A stretch of 63,931 bases of DNA from UBA1205 sp045598105 (GCA_045598105.1 JAZLLK010000090.1:1-63931), one strand, 5' to 3'. Shown: positions 43,857 through 52,703, counted from the first letter of the stretch. A program made the numbers and translations. The notes: generated from the sequence alone by a model not told the origin.

Positions 43857-45824
43857 TTATCTTCCCAAATGCTCAAATGCGGCTATTATAATACGAAGGT
43901 CGTTCCTGATGCTATAATTACCGGCATATAAATTGTTTATTTGGGCTATAAGGTCGTTGTTATACGTTTCCAATTGAAACATATCGGTGGAAAACAGTAC
44001 GCTTTTGCGTAATTTGGGCAGGGAGGCATAGTCTTCATTGTTACTGGGGCAGTAGCCTACCCATGTTTTAGTGCCGCATAGGCACAACAATATATTGCGA
44101 AAGTACATTTTTTTGTGTTTTACCCACCATGTATTAATAGGGAAGGTGAGTAGTAAAAACAGGGAAACGGCTATATCCAGGCAGCGTTTGTTCCGCATAT
44201 TTTCTTTTTTGCCTATGGAATTAAGGTGCATGGAATGAAATTCGCCAAAGGCGTTAATGGAATTACTGCCTATAATAAAGGAACTTTCTTCCGGTGCTAT
44301 TTTATATTCCATGCCATATTCCTGTGTGGCTTCCATCCAACTTATTATTTGTTTTGCGGTAAAATTTTTACCGCAAAATATAATTTCGCCTATGTGGTAT
44401 ATGTTTATGATGTCTTTTAGTTGGTCTATGTGGCCTATAAAGTCATGGTGAGGCTTATTTTGAGGCAAATAATATACGTAGCCTATGAATTCGACAGGAT
44501 AATTGGATATGCCTAGTAGCATGGATATACGTTTTACCTCATTGAGGTCTCCGGCTATGAGTAGCCGTTTGCTATGAGCATGAGTACCTACAGGATAGTT
44601 TTTAAGTTTCAGTTTGCTTATAATGTAACGCAAACAGTGCGTACTTATAAATGCCCATGCCGCCCCCAATATGATAACTGCACGTGAAAAACGCCAATTT
44701 TCACCCAATAGGGCATAGCATAGCAATATGACTACGGTACCTATTATAATGCCCTTATGCAATTTGTGGGCAGATAGGGGTTTTTTGTACCCTTGGGCAA
44801 AGCCGATACATAATGTCCATATAAGGGTGTATGCGGGGAGTATGGCATATAGAAATATTGAAGAAAAACTGCTGTCTCGCTGCCATAATATATGATTTTG
44901 CCAATAGAAGGCTATGCCTAAAATTCCCCCATATATAGTAATAGAATCAATCAATGGCAACAATATGCGGGTAATAAGCCTTTGGGCTATAGCCATAGAT
45001 GCTCTAAGCCATATAGCCATGTTAATAATAAAATTGAATAAGGCTGCATTTTTATGCGAAAAGTGCTTTTTTGCAAATATCTGCATGGCCTTATAGAATA
45101 CTATTACATAGTTGATGCTGCTTTTTTTTGTGCTTTCTCCCTTATAATGGATAATACGGGTAAGCGGATAATAGTAATTTTTGTATCCGCCTTGTGTAAT
45201 ACGGTATGACAGGTCTATGTCCTCACCATACATAAAATAGTCCTCATCCAATAGACCTACTTTGTCAAGTGCTGTTTTTCGCAGTAGCATAAAAGCACCC
45301 GAAAGTACTTCCACCTCGTTAATATCATTTTCATTAAGGTAGGTAAGGTGGTATTTTCCGAATTTTTTGGATTTTTTGAATATTTTTGATAAGCCGAATA
45401 TTTTGTAAAAAGCCACGCTTGGAACAGGCAACCCACGCTTGGATTCAGGAAGAAATACCCCTTTCCCGTCTACCATTTTTACCCCTAATCCGCCTGCCTG
45501 AGGATGTGCATCCATGAATGATACGGTTTTATGAAAAGTATCGGCTTCTACTACCGTGTCAGGATTGAGCAAAAGCACATATTCACCCTGTGACAAGCGT
45601 ATGGCCTGATTGTTCGCCTTGGCAAAGCCTACGTTATCTTTATTGGCTATAAGTTTTACTTGGGAAAATTTTTGTTGAACCATTTCCACCGAATTATCTA
45701 CCGAGGAGTTGTCTACCACATATATTTCACTTTCCAAACCATGTGTGGCCGTTATTACCGATTGCAGGCATTGCTCCAAAAAGTAGGAAACATTATAGTT
45801 TACTATGATTATACTCAGTTTCAT
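43857..45824 (-). CDS. GT2 glycosyltransferase fused to a polyprenyl-phosphate sugar-transferase-like half
   Basis: The 655-residue protein starts with a GT-A domain ('LSIIIVNYNVSYFLEQCLQS', 'LLNPDTVVEADTF', 'YGEDIDLSYR'), residues 1-250. Five or so membrane helices follow (about 270-400). Next is a CoA-binding-like Rossmann part ('RLLIAGDLNEVKRI') and a shortened, degenerate sugar-transferase end with 'NKRCLDIAVSLFLLLTFPI', 'GTKTWVGYCP' and 'LPKLRKSVL' in place of the usual catalytic signatures. The gene may act both in lipid-linked sugar priming and extension. A TATCTTTG promoter lies at 45850-45857. Confidence 0.85.
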   Translation of the reverse strand: MKLSIIIVNYNVSYFLEQCLQSVITATHGLESEIYVVDNSSVDNSVEMVQQKFSQVKLIANKDNVGFAKANNQAIRLSQGEYVLLLNPDTVVEADTFHKTVSFMDAHPQAGGLGVKMVDGKGVFLPESKRGLPVPSVAFYKIFGLSKIFKKSKKFGKYHLTYLNENDINEVEVLSGAFMLLRKTALDKVGLLDEDYFMYGEDIDLSYRITQGGYKNYYYPLTRIIHYKGESTKKSSINYVIVFYKAMQIFAKKHFSHKNAALFNFIINMAIWLRASMAIAQRLITRILLPLIDSITIYGGILGIAFYWQNHILWQRDSSFSSIFLYAILPAYTLIWTLCIGFAQGYKKPLSAHKLHKGIIIGTVVILLCYALLGENWRFSRAVIILGAAWAFISTHCLRYIISKLKLKNYPVGTHAHSKRLLIAGDLNEVKRISMLLGISNYPVEFIGYVYYLPQNKPHHDFIGHIDQLKDIINIYHIGEIIFCGKNFTAKQIISWMEATQEYGMEYKIAPEESSFIIGSNSINAFGEFHSMHLNSIGKKENMRNKRCLDIAVSLFLLLTFPINTWWVKHKKMYFRNILLCLCGTKTWVGYCPSNNEDYASLPKLRKSVLFSTDMFQLETYNNDLIAQINNLYAGNYSIRNDLRIIIAAFEHLGR

Positions 45825-45849
45825 ATTAAATAGGCTATACCAAAAAATG

Positions 45850-45857
45850 CAAAGATA
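45850..45857 (-). promoter_or_regulatory. -7 promoter element for the glycosyltransferase gene
   Basis: The minus strand reads TATCTTTG then C, 26 bases before the start. Confidence 0.7.
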
Positions 45858-45967
45858 CCACCTTTTTCTGTTTTTAAGGCAAAATAAAGCTAAAAATGAT
45901 TTTATATCATTTTTTTTATACGAAATCTGCCTTCTTTTGCGTTACATTTTTTTAATGTATAAGTATA

Positions 45968-47416
45968 ATGCACCGTAAATTTGTAGAAAATTTAATATTT
46001 TTACTCACGCTTAACCTCATAGTAAAGCCGTTTTGGATATTCGGAATAGACCGAACGGTGCAAAATGTGGTGGGAGAGCAGGTGTACGGATTGTATTTTG
46101 CCTTGTTCAATTTTACCGTAATATTCAATTGTGTATTGGATTTTGGTATTAATAATTTTAATAGTCGAAGTATAGCCCAATCAGAAAGTTTTCTACGGAA
46201 TAATTTCAGCAAAATATTTACACTTAAGTTACTGCTTGGCGTTTTGTATGCGGTGGTGGTAATGGTAAGTGCACTTATATGGCGTTATAGCGGCTATGCG
46301 TTGGCTTTATTGTCGCTTATGGTATTTAATCAGTTTTTGTCCTGTTTTATACTTTATCTTCGTTCCAATGTATCGGGTTTGCTGTTGTTCAAAACCGATA
46401 GTTTTCTTTCGGTAATAGACAGGGTAATAATGATAACACTATGCGCTATATTGCTGTGGGGTAATGTTACAGACAGGCCGTTTCAAATAGAGTGGTTCGT
46501 GTATTGTCAAACGGCGGCATATATGCTTACCATACTCATAGCTATTCCCATAGTGCTGTCACACACCGGGTTGCAATCACCTTTTATAGACAGACAATAT
46601 TTTAAAAACATATTAATTCAAAGTTTTCCTTTTGCCTTGTTGGCCCTTATGACCAATTTGCATAATCGTGTAGATGCCGTGTTGCTGGAGCGTTTGTTGC
46701 CTAATGGCACAGGCAGTGCGCAGGCGGGTGTATATGCTTCGGCATTCAGGTTGCTGGATGCCGCTACCATGGTGGCTTATTTGTTTTCGGTAATATTGTT
46801 GCCGCTGTTTGCTAATATGTTAACTAAAAACGAGAATGTAAAAAGTATAGTAAAAACTGCTTTTTCACTTATATTTGTGTATGGATTCCTATTGGCCGCA
46901 GTGTCATATTGTTATAGTGAAGAACTGATGTTATTGCTGTATAAAGGTCATGTGGATGAGTCTGCTAAAGTATTTGGCCTGCTTATGCTTTCAATAGTGC
47001 CGCTGTCGGCTACCTATGTATTCGGCTCTTTGCTTACGGCCAAAGGTGAAATGAAAAAACTGAATATTATAGCTTTTACGGCTATGGTGCTGAATATAGG
47101 GCTTAATTTATTGCTTATATTCCGTTGGCAGGCACGGGGTTCGGCAGTAGCCGGCCTGTGTACGCAAATGTTCATTATTATAGCTGAAATCATATTGTCA
47201 TGTAAAATATTTCATTTTAAAGTATTACCCTCCACCGTGTGTCGTATGGCAATTTTTGCCATGGTAACGGCTGTGGTAATGTATTTTTCGCGGTATTTAC
47301 CATTAAATTGGTTATGGAAAGTAGTGGCAGCAAGTGTTTTTTCGTTTGTAACAGCCTGTTTGTTGCGTATGATAAATATCAGACAAACAATACGTTATTG
47401 TGTTTTAAAAAAATAA
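45968..47416 (+). CDS. Oligosaccharide flippase (Wzx-like, MVF superfamily)
   Basis: This 482-residue membrane protein has about 14 hydrophobic segments and the family N-terminus 'IVKPFWIFGIDRTVQNVVG' with 'GLYFALFNFTVIFNCVLDFG'. It likely moves lipid-linked glycans across the inner membrane. It is divergent from the fused glycosyltransferase, with about 140 bases between starts, which suggests a shared role in surface polysaccharide assembly. It ends 85 bases before the first T9SS cargo gene. Confidence 0.88.
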   Translation: MHRKFVENLIFLLTLNLIVKPFWIFGIDRTVQNVVGEQVYGLYFALFNFTVIFNCVLDFGINNFNSRSIAQSESFLRNNFSKIFTLKLLLGVLYAVVVMVSALIWRYSGYALALLSLMVFNQFLSCFILYLRSNVSGLLLFKTDSFLSVIDRVIMITLCAILLWGNVTDRPFQIEWFVYCQTAAYMLTILIAIPIVLSHTGLQSPFIDRQYFKNILIQSFPFALLALMTNLHNRVDAVLLERLLPNGTGSAQAGVYASAFRLLDAATMVAYLFSVILLPLFANMLTKNENVKSIVKTAFSLIFVYGFLLAAVSYCYSEELMLLLYKGHVDESAKVFGLLMLSIVPLSATYVFGSLLTAKGEMKKLNIIAFTAMVLNIGLNLLLIFRWQARGSAVAGLCTQMFIIIAEIILSCKIFHFKVLPSTVCRMAIFAMVTAVVMYFSRYLPLNWLWKVVAASVFSFVTACLLRMINIRQTIRYCVLKK

Positions 47417-47450
47417 TGGTAATATATGGTACGAATGTAGAAAAAAATGC

Positions 47451-47458
47451 TATCTTTG
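47451..47458 (+). promoter_or_regulatory. -7 promoter element for T9SS cargo 1
   Basis: TATCTTTG then C, with a 5' leader of about 40 bases before the ATG at 47502. Confidence 0.75.
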
Positions 47459-47501
47459 CAGGCACGTAAACATTAATTTATTAACATAAAAATAGACAAA
47501 A

Positions 47502-48239
47502 ATGAAAAAATTTATTCTTGTATTAGTAGCAGTTGCATGTATGGGTTTTGTAAGTGCTCAAACAATTTCTTATGCAACAGTAATTGTAATATCTAATAAT
47601 CAAATAGTTGGTGGATTGGATACCATTCCATTGAGCAATAACACACTTCCTGCAGGTCAGGTTCTTCGTTTATCCCAAATAAGTTTTGGTGCAGGTACAG
47701 CCGCTAAAGCATATGTAGAAATGAAAAATAATACTTCTTCTACTATGTTAACAGGTGACAGTTTGGAAATAAGCGTTAAATTTAACGGAACAGAATTGTT
47801 AACCTATACGATGACATTACAACGCAATTTGGAAGCAGATTCTTCATTGGCAGTTGCTTTGGATGGTGCCATGGTAGGTGATTATGCAAAAGGTGGTTTG
47901 AATGTAATAAACTATAGTATTTCCAAGTACAATGGTGTTGCCGTAAATGATGCCGGTGATAATATTTATGTTATATTATCGGCAGAGCAGTCTATAGTGG
48001 AAAATGCATTATCAAATGTAAACATATATCCTAATCCTGCCCGTAATATATTAAATATTAACAATGTGGAAAATGCTAATGTTAATATCTATGCCATTAA
48101 CGGTCAGTTAGTTAAATCCATGGCGAATGTTAGTGGTAATGCTCAGGTTGATCTTTCGGATATGGCAGCCGGTATGTACATAGTACGTATGCAAAGCGGT
48201 AATGATGTTCGCACTGAAAAAATTCAGGTAGTGAAATAA
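47502..48239 (+). CDS. Secreted protein with T9SS C-terminal sorting domain (paralogue 1)
   Basis: This 245-residue protein has a signal peptide ending near 'MGFVSAQ' (residue 19) and a beta-rich mature domain of about 140 residues. A type A sorting domain follows: 'NVNIYPNPARNILNI', 'NVNIYAINGQLVKS', and the terminal 'AAGMYIVRMQSGN ... TEKIQVVK'. The T9SS recognises this domain, removes it and attaches the cargo to the surface. The mature domain has no recognised enzyme motif. It is the first of three homologous neighbours, and a terminator follows. Confidence 0.9.
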   Translation: MKKFILVLVAVACMGFVSAQTISYATVIVISNNQIVGGLDTIPLSNNTLPAGQVLRLSQISFGAGTAAKAYVEMKNNTSSTMLTGDSLEISVKFNGTELLTYTMTLQRNLEADSSLAVALDGAMVGDYAKGGLNVINYSISKYNGVAVNDAGDNIYVILSAEQSIVENALSNVNIYPNPARNILNINNVENANVNIYAINGQLVKSMANVSGNAQVDLSDMAAGMYIVRMQSGNDVRTEKIQVVK

Positions 48240-48261
48240 TCATACACCATATAAATAATAT

Positions 48262-48298
48262 AAAAAGGCATTCTTATAAAAGAATGCCTTTTTTTTTG
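48262..48298 (+). terminator. Rho-independent terminator after T9SS cargo 1
   Basis: AGGCATTCTT (48266-48275), ATAA loop and AAGAATGCCT (48280-48289), then T9. Confidence 0.93.
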
Positions 48299-48320
48299 TG
48301 CATGGTGTAAATAAAAATGG

Positions 48321-48328
48321 TAATTTTG
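48321..48328 (+). promoter_or_regulatory. -7 promoter element for T9SS cargo 2
   Basis: TAATTTTG then C; ATG at 48360. Confidence 0.7.
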
Positions 48329-48359
48329 CAAATACAATAATATTTAAATAACCACTATA

Positions 48360-49130
48360 ATGAAACGAATAGCAATAATAGCAGTTGTATGTATAAGTAT
48401 GCTATGCACGCAGGCACAAACGGTGGTAAAAGCCCGCTATATGGCTACCAATGGTACCGATTATGTACCTTTGGCTTATATTGATACCTTAGAATTTTTT
48501 GTACATGTACATATTGACTATGGAGAGTATATTTATTTATCGGGTTTTACTTATGGGGGTGCTTATACCATGTATCCGCAGGTAATAATAAGGAACAATA
48601 CCGGTGCTGTAATACCCCGGGGCAGTGTATTGGGAATAGGTGCCGGTTTTAATGATACCATTATGGATTATTGGGAGGAATATATTCAGCTGGAGTATGA
48701 TATGGCTGCGGGAGATACCCTGGCTTATGTATTAGGGGGGTATTCGGAGCCGCTTATACGCCAAAGCAGCATATTATATAGGGTGAACAGTATATGTTTT
48801 ATGATTACATCCATGAACTATAATACACCTGTATATGATGCCGGAGCATGTGCCGGCATAGCATGGAATGATGCTACTGTGGTAAATGAAGCTCATGAGC
48901 AGGAGGCCCTTATGGTGTATCCTAATCCTGCCCGTAATGTAATTACCATAAGTCATGCTGATAATGCCATGGTAGAAATATATGCCGTAAACGGCCAAAA
49001 AATGGCTGCCTGTGGGCAGGTAAACGGCAGTGTACAGGTGCCGGTAAGTACGTGGCCTGCCGGCATGTATATAGTAAGAGCTGTTACTCCTCATAAGGTA
49101 TATACGCAAAAGGTAATGGTGAAGCAATAA
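48360..49130 (+). CDS. Secreted protein with T9SS C-terminal sorting domain (paralogue 2)
   Basis: This 256-residue protein has a signal peptide ending near 'LCTQAQ' (residue 20), then a Tyr/Gly-rich domain of about 150 residues similar in layout to its neighbours, and a sorting domain ('LMVYPNPARNVITI', 'MVEIYAVNGQKMA', 'PAGMYIVRAV ... QKVMVKQ'). The domain before the sorting signal has an identical order of strands to paralogue 1 but low residue identity. It has its own promoter but no clear terminator after it. Confidence 0.88.
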   Translation: MKRIAIIAVVCISMLCTQAQTVVKARYMATNGTDYVPLAYIDTLEFFVHVHIDYGEYIYLSGFTYGGAYTMYPQVIIRNNTGAVIPRGSVLGIGAGFNDTIMDYWEEYIQLEYDMAAGDTLAYVLGGYSEPLIRQSSILYRVNSICFMITSMNYNTPVYDAGACAGIAWNDATVVNEAHEQEALMVYPNPARNVITISHADNAMVEIYAVNGQKMAACGQVNGSVQVPVSTWPAGMYIVRAVTPHKVYTQKVMVKQ

Positions 49131-49230
49131 TCGTTTTTGTCCGCGTAGGGCAAAGCCCGTATATGTAATGTAAAAAATAAAAAAAATAAAAAAAATAAGG
49201 CAAAATGTCCAAACATAAAATATTAATGTG

Positions 49231-49238
49231 TACTTTTG
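49231..49238 (+). promoter_or_regulatory. -7 promoter element for T9SS cargo 3
   Basis: TACTTTTG then C, giving a long leader of about 80 bases before ATG 49326. Confidence 0.7.
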
Positions 49239-49325
49239 CAAATTGAAATATGCACATAAGCCTCGTAAAGGGGTAGAATAATATAATAGTAGAAAACAAT
49301 AATATTAATTAAAACAAGTATTAAA

Positions 49326-50042
49326 ATGAAAAAGTTTATTCTTTTACTCGCAGTAGCAGCTTGCTTTTCAGCAGTACAAGCTCAAAAGGTAACTACCATT
49401 TATTCTTATAAATCAGGTGTATATACTGATTTATCCACTAATGATTTTGACTATACCGTGTGGACATCAGCCAATATGCGTTTTGGATATGATATCACCA
49501 ATGACGGTTCCTCCACACTTACCGCAGGTACTAAATTAACCATTAAAATAGATCCCTTTAATGATCCTGACTATTACGAATACACTTTAGGAGCAGATTT
49601 GGCACCGGGTGCTACCGTAAAGGGCAATGAACTTACCACTTTTGCTTTAGCACAATACAATAATTCCCTTACCCAATTAGATGCCAAAACATATCAGGGA
49701 AGTGTATGTATGACCGTAACCGAAGTAAACGGTGTAGATTTACAAAAAGGACAGGTAGTAGATAAATGTGTTACATTTAAAATAAAAAATGTTGCCGGTA
49801 TTAATGATGCCGCATTAGAAAATGTAAGCATATATCCTACTATGGTAAATGGTAACTTGAATGTAAATGGTGTAGAAAATGCCAATATTAACATATATGC
49901 CATTAATGGTCAGCTGGTAAAACAAATAGAAAATGCTAACGGTAACGTAAGCATAGATATGAGCCAATGTGCTGCCGGCATGTATTTAGTTAAAATACAA
50001 TCAGAAAACGGTGTAAGAGTAGAAAAAGTACAAGTTCAATAG
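49326..50042 (+). CDS. Secreted protein with T9SS C-terminal sorting domain (paralogue 3)
   Basis: This 238-residue protein has a signal peptide ending near 'FSAVQAQ' (residue 20), a beta-rich domain ('RFGYDITNDGSSTLTAG') and a sorting domain ('NVSIYPTMVNGNLNVNG', 'NINIYAINGQLVKQ', 'AAGMYLVKIQSENG ... EKVQVQ'). Motif 1 has PTM instead of PNP, a mild departure. The mature part resembles a CARDB-like or Ig-like fold with the phrase 'ITNDGSSTLTAGTKLTI'. A palindromic terminator follows. Confidence 0.88.
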   Translation: MKKFILLLAVAACFSAVQAQKVTTIYSYKSGVYTDLSTNDFDYTVWTSANMRFGYDITNDGSSTLTAGTKLTIKIDPFNDPDYYEYTLGADLAPGATVKGNELTTFALAQYNNSLTQLDAKTYQGSVCMTVTEVNGVDLQKGQVVDKCVTFKIKNVAGINDAALENVSIYPTMVNGNLNVNGVENANINIYAINGQLVKQIENANGNVSIDMSQCAAGMYLVKIQSENGVRVEKVQVQ

Positions 50043-50062
50043 TCTGTATAAAAAAACAGTCT

Positions 50063-50095
50063 AAAAAGGTTGGTGCATGCACCAACCTTTTTTTT
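50063..50095 (+). terminator. Rho-independent terminator after T9SS cargo 3
   Basis: GGTTGGTGCATGCACCAACC (50069-50088) is a 20-base perfect palindrome flanked by A5 and T8. Confidence 0.9.
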
Positions 50096-50144
50096 GGCAT
50101 AGAATTTGAATAGGCAATGTGGTAAATATAAAAAAGCAGTAATA

Positions 50145-51062
50145 ATGAATAGAGTAAAATCAGGTGTAATAGCCATAGCATTAATGAGCATGTTGCAGGT
50201 AAATGCACAATTGCCCGAAAAAAGTACCACAGCCAAGCGAGGATTACAAGGTGCAGTGACATCTATGGTAGAAACCAACTATAAGGCTTCTATGGTAAAT
50301 GGAGAAATACAAAAAGGAGAAATGTCGGGCCAGTGGATATATGACTACGATAAAAACGGTAATTTAACCACATGCGAGGTAATAGGTCGTACCGGTAAAA
50401 TGCAGAGAAAATATGCATATAAGTACGACAAGCAGGGTAATGAGATAAAAAAAGTATGGTATGGTTCTACAGGAGCCATGTATAGGGAATATGTAACAAC
50501 ATATCAGGGTGAAACGCCTGTGAGTTATGTATCGCGTGACGGTGACGGCGTAATGATAGACAGTTCGGTATTTACCACCAAAAATAATCAGATACAAGCC
50601 GAAACACTTTACAGCCGTATAGGTGACAGCATGAGTGTGCGTGAGTACAATTATACTTATACCAATAGCATACTTACCGAAAAATATGAACGTGAAAATA
50701 CCGGCGTTAGAGTGTGTGACAGCTATAAGTATGATAGCAAAGGCCGATTGATACAGGAAAAACGATATAATGACAAAGGGGAGCTCATGTTCCATTATGA
50801 ATATGCTTACAATGCCGCCGGTGAAAAGGTTGAACGCAAAAGTATAGGAGACAATGGCAAGGTGCGTCGTATAATATCGTATGAATACGACAAGCAGGGC
50901 AACCTCATTAACGAAACATGGTATGATAGCGGTAAAATGGTATTAAGAGTTCAAAAATTCACCTATACCTATGATAATAATGATAATTGGATTACCAGGG
51001 TATCGTATGAAGGTATGGATGAAAGGGTGATAGCAATAGCGGTGCGTTCCATAGATTATTAG
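50145..51062 (+). CDS. Exported YD-repeat-like protein of unknown function
   Basis: About 305 residues. The ATG at 50145 is chosen because it opens a signal peptide (MNRVKSGVIAIALMSMLQVNAQ); an earlier frame would add a non-hydrophobic leader starting at 50106. The mature protein is a series of YD-type hairpins ('YDYDKNGNLTTCEVIGR', 'YKYDKQGNEIKKVWY', 'YKYDSKGRLIQEKRY', 'YEYDKQGNLINETWY'). It has no T9SS sorting signal. It is the exported counterpart of the cytoplasmic protein at 21673-22578. Confidence 0.78.
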   Translation: MNRVKSGVIAIALMSMLQVNAQLPEKSTTAKRGLQGAVTSMVETNYKASMVNGEIQKGEMSGQWIYDYDKNGNLTTCEVIGRTGKMQRKYAYKYDKQGNEIKKVWYGSTGAMYREYVTTYQGETPVSYVSRDGDGVMIDSSVFTTKNNQIQAETLYSRIGDSMSVREYNYTYTNSILTEKYERENTGVRVCDSYKYDSKGRLIQEKRYNDKGELMFHYEYAYNAAGEKVERKSIGDNGKVRRIISYEYDKQGNLINETWYDSGKMVLRVQKFTYTYDNNDNWITRVSYEGMDERVIAIAVRSIDY

Positions 51063-51091
51063 CAAGCGAATAAATTTTTATTGTTACTGTT

Positions 51092-51125
51092 GAGGGGGGA
51101 GCTTTAGGGCGCCTCCCTTTTTTTT
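51092..51125 (+). terminator. Rho-independent terminator after the exported YD-repeat gene
   Basis: A short GGGAG/CTCCC stem followed by T8, 30 bases past the stop. Confidence 0.7.
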
Positions 51126-51253
51126 GTTGGTGTGCGTGGAGTGTGTACTGCGTGCAGGGCTCGTGAAACATGACGTGAAGCGGAAGTGAGCGGTATTTTA
51201 TATATTATAATGTATATATAATGCAAAGTATGAAGGAGTGTAAGGCAGGGGAC

Positions 51254-51288
51254 AAAAAAAACCGAATGCCATAAGCATTCGGTTTTTT
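51254..51288 (-). terminator. Terminator for the Ala-rich lipoprotein gene
   Basis: ACCGAATGC and GCATTCGGT (51261-51269 and 51274-51282) with A7 and T6 on either side form a bidirectional hairpin 27 bases past the lipoprotein stop. Confidence 0.9.
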
Positions 51289-51314
51289 GCTTTTTAATGT
51301 AAATAAGCAGTAAA

Positions 51315-51665
51315 TTATTGAACCTGTTTACCACCTCTTAAAGCAGCTCTTTTGTCTGCAGCGGTTTCAGCTTCTTTAGCTACTTCTACTGATGCTTCTT
51401 TAACCACTTTCTTAGCTGCTTTCTTTACAGTTGTTTTAGCGGATTCTTCAGCGGCTGCTGCCTGAGCTTCTGCTTCAGCTTGTGCAGCTTCTAATGCTGC
51501 TTGAGCTTCTGCTTCGGCTGCTGCTATAGAATCAGCTACTCTTTGTTCTTCAGCTGCTATAGAATCAGCTATTCTTTGTTCTTCAGCTGCCTGTTCTTCA
51601 GCGCTAGGACCGCAGGATACGAATACCAAACCTGCTACTGCTAATAATGCAAATAATTTTTTCAT
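51315..51665 (-). CDS. Ala/Glu-rich coiled-coil lipoprotein
   Basis: A 116-residue protein with lipobox VFVSC-G (Cys18). The mature chain is one long charged helix: the heptad-like unit 'EEQRIADSIAA' / 'EEQRVADSIAA' is repeated, followed by alternating Ala/Glu stretches and then a Lys/Val-rich part ('KTTVKKAAKKVVKEASVEV') and the tail 'RAALRGGKQVQ'. The layout resembles Lpp-like lipoproteins that bridge the outer membrane and peptidoglycan. The family is not recognised. It has a TACCTTTG promoter at 51705-51712. Confidence 0.8.
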   Translation of the reverse strand: MKKLFALLAVAGLVFVSCGPSAEEQAAEEQRIADSIAAEEQRVADSIAAAEAEAQAALEAAQAEAEAQAAAAEESAKTTVKKAAKKVVKEASVEVAKEAETAADKRAALRGGKQVQ

Positions 51666-51704
51666 TTTTTTCTTGTGTTAAATGTATAGACTAAAAATTT
51701 TCGG

Positions 51705-51712
51705 CAAAGGTA
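51705..51712 (-). promoter_or_regulatory. -7 promoter element for the Ala-rich lipoprotein gene
   Basis: The minus strand reads TACCTTTG, about 40 bases before the start. Confidence 0.75.
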
Positions 51713-51795
51713 ACATAAAAATTGCAAACAAAAGCAAATAGAAAGAAAAAAAATAATTTTTTTTTGTTTTTTTGTTTTTGTGTTGATTTAAATTG

Positions 51796-51803
51796 TACTT
51801 TTG
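51796..51803 (+). promoter_or_regulatory. -7 promoter element for the DUF5011-like lipoprotein gene
   Basis: TACTTTTG then C, 58 bases before ATG 51862. Confidence 0.75.
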
Positions 51804-51861
51804 CATTTCGGTGTAGAACCGAGAAAATAGAAATTTAATATTAACTAAAAAGTATAGAAAA

Positions 51862-52521
51862 ATGAAAAAGATGTTTTTATCAGTAGCCGTAGTGGCTATG
51901 ATGGTAGCCTTTACCAGTTGTAAAGATGACAGACAAGCTCCCGTTATCACTCTTCCTGAAGATGAAGCAACACCCGTATTTGATTTAGGTGATGCTGCAG
52001 CTGCATTAGTAGGTGTAACTGCTAATGACAACACTGATGGTGATGTTACTGCAAATGTTACTGTATCAGGTTTGGATTATGTAGGTGCAGGTACATTGGT
52101 TTATTCAGTATTTGACGTAGCTAATAACGAAGGTACTGCAGAAAGAGCAGCCATAGTTTCTTCAGCTAAATTAGGTGGTGCTTACAAAGTAAGCAGTGTT
52201 GATTTAGATGATCCTGATGCTGAACCGTATGCATATAATGTTACTGCAGCTAAGTCAGACATGGATGTTACAAAATTAATTGTTACTAACTTATTTGATG
52301 CCGATTGGACTCTTACCTTAGTAGGTAATGGTACTGACGTATTGGAAGGTGAATCTATTCGCGTAACTTATGGTGATGGACAGGTTGCTGTATATGCTAC
52401 AGCTACTTATGGTCCTACTTCTGATGGCGGTTACACTTTATTGGTAATTAGTTACACTATACAAGATGCTGTTACCAATGAAGTTATAGGCACATATCAG
52501 GATACTTTAGAATTGAAATAA
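51862..52521 (+). CDS. Lipoprotein with DUF5011/Ig-like domain
   Basis: A 219-residue lipoprotein with lipobox FTSC-K (Cys20). Residues 25-90 contain 'PVITLPEDE', 'VTANDNTDGDVTANVTVSG' and 'VFDVANNEGTAERA', the pattern of the DUF5011 / bacterial Ig-like domain of surface adhesins. The rest is a second beta domain ending 'TYQDTLELK'. A cell-surface carbohydrate-binding or adhesion role is plausible but not shown. It has its own promoter and terminator and is rich in GTT/GCT codons compared with neighbours, suggesting high expression. Confidence 0.85.
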   Translation: MKKMFLSVAVVAMMVAFTSCKDDRQAPVITLPEDEATPVFDLGDAAAALVGVTANDNTDGDVTANVTVSGLDYVGAGTLVYSVFDVANNEGTAERAAIVSSAKLGGAYKVSSVDLDDPDAEPYAYNVTAAKSDMDVTKLIVTNLFDADWTLTLVGNGTDVLEGESIRVTYGDGQVAVYATATYGPTSDGGYTLLVISYTIQDAVTNEVIGTYQDTLELK

Positions 52522-52540
52522 TCAGTAATTAAATCGGTAT

Positions 52541-52578
52541 AAAAAGGTCGCCTGTTTTTAAAGAGGCGGCCTTTTTTT
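52541..52578 (+). terminator. Rho-independent terminator after the DUF5011-like gene
   Basis: AGGTCGCCT and AGGCGGCCT pair with one G-T, flanked by A4 and T7. Confidence 0.88.
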
Positions 52579-52658
52579 ATGCCCTGTAGGGGCATAGTAT
52601 ATAAAAAATCAAATGTGATATGTAGGAGCACTGGGGGTGAGAATAGTAAAAAAAATGT

Positions 52659-52666
52659 TATCTTTG
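52659..52666 (+). promoter_or_regulatory. -7 promoter element for aspS
   Basis: TATCTTTG then C, 37 bases before the ATG at 52704. Confidence 0.75.
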
Positions 52667-52703
52667 CACATAGAATATAAAATCACAGCAAAAATATATA
52701 AAT

